Assembly (NCBI GenBank): GCA_024278975.1
Contig: JAJRSD010000107.1
Location: 1 to 64,000 of the forward strand
Direction: 5' to 3'
DNA from: Bacteroidota bacterium
GTDB taxonomy: Bacteria; Bacteroidota; Bacteroidia; Bacteroidales; Prolixibacteraceae
DNA: 64,000 nucleotides
Each line of letters starts with the position of its first letter. The stretch's first letter is position 1. The notes under the pieces are model-generated. The model made no database searches. It was not told the origin of the DNA and saw only the letters and a program-made list of their open reading frames with translations. Position numbers and translations under genes: made by a program. Positions 61,237 through 64,000 of the stretch are shown here, piece by piece.

Positions 61237-61983
61237 ATGAAACTATTAGAGGGAAAAACTGCAATTATTACCGGAGCATCGCGTGGTATTGGAAAAGCAA
61301 TTGCAATAAAATTTGCACAAGAAGGTTGTGATATCGCGTTTACCGACCTTTTTGAAGATGAGAATATGAAAGCAACTGAAGCTGAACTATCAGCACTCGG
61401 TGTAAAAGCCAAAGGTTACGCATCAGACGCAAGTAACTTTGCAGATACCGATAGGGTAGTGGGCGAAATTGTAAAAGAATTTGGCAGAATTGATGCATTG
61501 GTAAATAACGCAGGAATTACAAAAGATACTCTGTTAATGCGAATGAGTGAAGAGCAGTGGGACGCAGTAATTAATGTAAATCTGAAATCGGTTTTCAACT
61601 TTACAAAAGCTGCACAACGAACTATGTTAAAACAACGCTCGGGTTCTATTATTAATATGAGTTCGGTTGTTGGTGTTAGCGGAAATGCGGGTCAGGCAAA
61701 CTACTCGGCATCGAAAGCCGGAATTATTGGTTTTACCAAATCCATTGCACGCGAACTGGGTGCTCGCAATATTCGTTCTAACGCAATCGCACCCGGTTTT
61801 ATTATAACCGAAATGACAGCAAAAATACCCGAAGATGCGCGTAAAACGTGGGAAGCAGCAATTCCGCTAAAACGTGGTGGTACGCCTGAAGAGGTTGCCG
61901 GTGTTGCAACATTTCTTGCTTCCGATTTATCGACTTATGTTAGCGGACAGGTAATTACTGTTTGCGGTGCAATGAATACTTAG
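61237..61983 (+). CDS. fabG: 3-oxoacyl-ACP reductase
   Basis: AIITGASRGIGKAIA; NNAGITKDTLLMRM; YSASKAGIIGFTKS. Confidence 0.94.
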   Translation: MKLLEGKTAIITGASRGIGKAIAIKFAQEGCDIAFTDLFEDENMKATEAELSALGVKAKGYASDASNFADTDRVVGEIVKEFGRIDALVNNAGITKDTLLMRMSEEQWDAVINVNLKSVFNFTKAAQRTMLKQRSGSIINMSSVVGVSGNAGQANYSASKAGIIGFTKSIARELGARNIRSNAIAPGFIITEMTAKIPEDARKTWEAAIPLKRGGTPEEVAGVATFLASDLSTYVSGQVITVCGAMNT

Positions 61984-62032
61984 AATTTATTATTGATTAA
62001 TTATTATTAATTAATCGACTGAAGATAATTTG

Positions 62033-62063
62033 GCTGTCTATTAATTTTAGGCAGCTTTTTTTT
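62033..62063 (+). terminator. Rho-independent terminator of fabG
   Basis: GCTGTC-N11-GGCAGC followed by TTTTTTTT. Confidence 0.75.
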
Positions 62064-62178
62064 ATATGTGTTTATGTAAAGCAAAGAGTGCCATATTTCT
62101 AAATTATTCATGTAATTTGAGTTGTATTCCAAAATTATTCCTTAAATTGTATTTCATCGAGGAGGAAATCTATTTAAA

Positions 62179-64000
62179 ATGTTCAATAAATCTATTGCTT
62201 ACCGATTAAGCATTTTTATTTCTGTAGCTGTTATAAGTGTGTTTATAGCAATAATAATAATTTCGTACTTATTCAATAGTGAAAATCTTAAAGAAAACAT
62301 TGAGAACAAAGCTATTGGATTGAGTTCGCAAGTTATTATGAAAGTGGATAAACAGCTTGTTTCTTCACGCGAAATTGCTTCAAATATTTCGGAGCAAATT
62401 TTATTTTTCGAGCAACACAGTAGTCCCGATAAACTTATTGTTAGTTTAATGAATAAGTATCCGTTTGTAGATGGAATTCATATTAATATCGATTCGGGTG
62501 TCTCCTCAGAATTTGGTCACAATTATTGTAGTTATAGAAAAAATGATTCAATTATTTTTGAAAATCATAGCGAAAAATTTTATCACTGTTTAACTGAAAA
62601 AAAGATTATTGAAAAGGTTGCATTGAGTAAAAAACCGGTATGGACTGACGTTTTTTATTGTTCGAGAAACCATAATATGATTGTTTCAGCGTACTCGCCG
62701 ATAATACTGAAAAATGAGAATAACAGAAAGATAGGTTATGTAATATGTGAAGTCTCGATAGATAATTTAAATGATATTTTAAATAATTTTAATATTGGTA
62801 AAAATAGCTTTGCCTTTCTTTTGGCAAAAGATGGTCGGTTTTTGACTCATCCTATTAAAGAGTATGTACTTAACAAAAATTTCTTTTCAGTTCCGGACAA
62901 TGCTTACGACAAGAAAAGAACTAATATCAAAGAGATTTTAGACAAAGGCTTATCGGGTTCGTTTATTGCTTATCCCGAGTTTTTAGATAATAAAAAACAT
63001 TGGGTTCATTATACGCGGTTAAAAGATATTGACTGGACAGTTATTTTTGCAATGCCCTACAATGAGTTATTCGAACCGCTTTATATTTCGATACTAAAAA
63101 TGTTGCTTATTTCGGTAATTGGAATTATTCTTATTTTCTTTATTGTAAAATATATCACTAACCGCCTGGTTGAACCACTTAGCGAAGTAACTGCAGAGTT
63201 AAAAGAGTTTAGTAGTTTTAACGGAGGAAACAAGGTTAACTCTTTAGATGAAATTAAACTTGTATCGGAAAGTTTAAATTTTATCAAATTATGGTACAAG
63301 AAACATCAGGTTCGTGAATTACGTGAAGAGAGGAGGAGTAATTTGCACAAGCAAGATTTGTTGCAAGCATCCGAGATTCAGCAAAGTTTGATTAATACCA
63401 ATTTTTTAGCATTTTCAGAATTAAATGAGATTGATTTGTTTGCAATTTACAAACCTGCCCGGGTTGTGAGTGGCGACCTGTTCGATTACTTTTTTGTTGA
63501 CAACGAGCATTTGGTTTTTACTATTGGCGATGTTTCGGGGAAAGGTGTTCCGGCAGCTTTTTTTATGATAGTGGCTCAAACAATAATAAAAAATTGTGAT
63601 TCATTTAAAAATGCAAAAACAGTTGTACAAATAGTAAACAATAAATTGCATACAACAAATCAGCATCAGTTTTTTCTAACTCTGTTTTTAGGAATCTTAA
63701 ATATTAAAACAGGAAATTTAAACTTTTGTAATGCGGCGCATACTCCAACCTATATTAAAAAATTAAATGGTGAAATTATCGAATTAGCTCAATCTCACGG
63801 GTTGCCACTGGGATTGTATCCGAATAAAGATTATTCTGATTCTAACATAAAATTGGATAAAGGCGATTCAATTGTACTTTACACCGATGGTGTTACTGAA
63901 CTACAGGATGAAAATAATAAACATTTTGGAAATGAAAGATTTGTTGAAAATTTGCAACATCTAATTGATTCAGAACCTGAGAATTTGGTTAAACGTATTG
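62179..64000 (+). CDS. membrane-anchored sensor with extracellular Cache-like region and SpoIIE/PP2C phosphatase domain (3' truncated by window end)
   Basis: Not in the supplied ORF track; ATG at 62179 opens MFNKSIAYRLSIFISVAVISVFIAIIIISYLF..., later YKPARVVSGDLFDYFFVDNEHLVFTIGDVSGKGVPAAFFM and GDSIVLYTDGVTELQDE; open to 64000. Confidence 0.9.
   Translation, partial: MFNKSIAYRLSIFISVAVISVFIAIIIISYLFNSENLKENIENKAIGLSSQVIMKVDKQLVSSREIASNISEQILFFEQHSSPDKLIVSLMNKYPFVDGIHINIDSGVSSEFGHNYCSYRKNDSIIFENHSEKFYHCLTEKKIIEKVALSKKPVWTDVFYCSRNHNMIVSAYSPIILKNENNRKIGYVICEVSIDNLNDILNNFNIGKNSFAFLLAKDGRFLTHPIKEYVLNKNFFSVPDNAYDKKRTNIKEILDKGLSGSFIAYPEFLDNKKHWVHYTRLKDIDWTVIFAMPYNELFEPLYISILKMLLISVIGIILIFFIVKYITNRLVEPLSEVTAELKEFSSFNGGNKVNSLDEIKLVSESLNFIKLWYKKHQVRELREERRSNLHKQDLLQASEIQQSLINTNFLAFSELNEIDLFAIYKPARVVSGDLFDYFFVDNEHLVFTIGDVSGKGVPAAFFMIVAQTIIKNCDSFKNAKTVVQIVNNKLHTTNQHQFFLTLFLGILNIKTGNLNFCNAAHTPTYIKKLNGEIIELAQSHGLPLGLYPNKDYSDSNIKLDKGDSIVLYTDGVTELQDENNKHFGNERFVENLQHLIDSEPENLVKRI

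Overview
A 64 kb chromosomal window from an AT-rich Bacteroidota genome, probably Marinilabiliales-like judging by gene content (inference). Most genes are ordinary. There is an AddB-like nuclease, a 2-oxoacid:ferredoxin oxidoreductase and arylacetate/phenylalanine cluster (ferredoxin, VOR/KOR subunits, Crp/Fnr regulator, aminotransferase, flavodoxin, PheA, ACT proteins, PaaK), nrfHA with a porin and a PepSY protein, ExbB/ExbD/TonB, NhaD, an exported Gfo/Idh/MocA-DUF6807-TIM-barrel-sulfatase cluster, a fused E1 alpha/beta dehydrogenase, recG, trmD, mnmE, a small surface-glycan cassette, a sirtuin, fabG and a truncated SpoIIE-type phosphatase. The main items to follow up are: (i) a three-gene HipB-HipS-HipT-like toxin-antitoxin operon that runs into a sulfatase gene; (ii) a 262 bp MITE-like element with ~21 bp terminal inverted repeats, a TTTA duplication and two long internal hairpins, just upstream of queA; (iii) queA itself split by a -1 frameshift exactly at GGA-AAA-AAA-TTG-TAA; (iv) dispersed degenerate heptanucleotide arrays, three of them 9-15 bp upstream of ORF start codons; (v) REP-like palindromic repeats, including a 17 bp-arm palindrome inside a CDS; (vi) matching FNR/CRP-like palindromes upstream of nrfH and a FadL porin. 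No tRNA, rRNA, CRISPR array, IS transposase or prophage was recognised. All calls come from reading the sequence; no searches were run.
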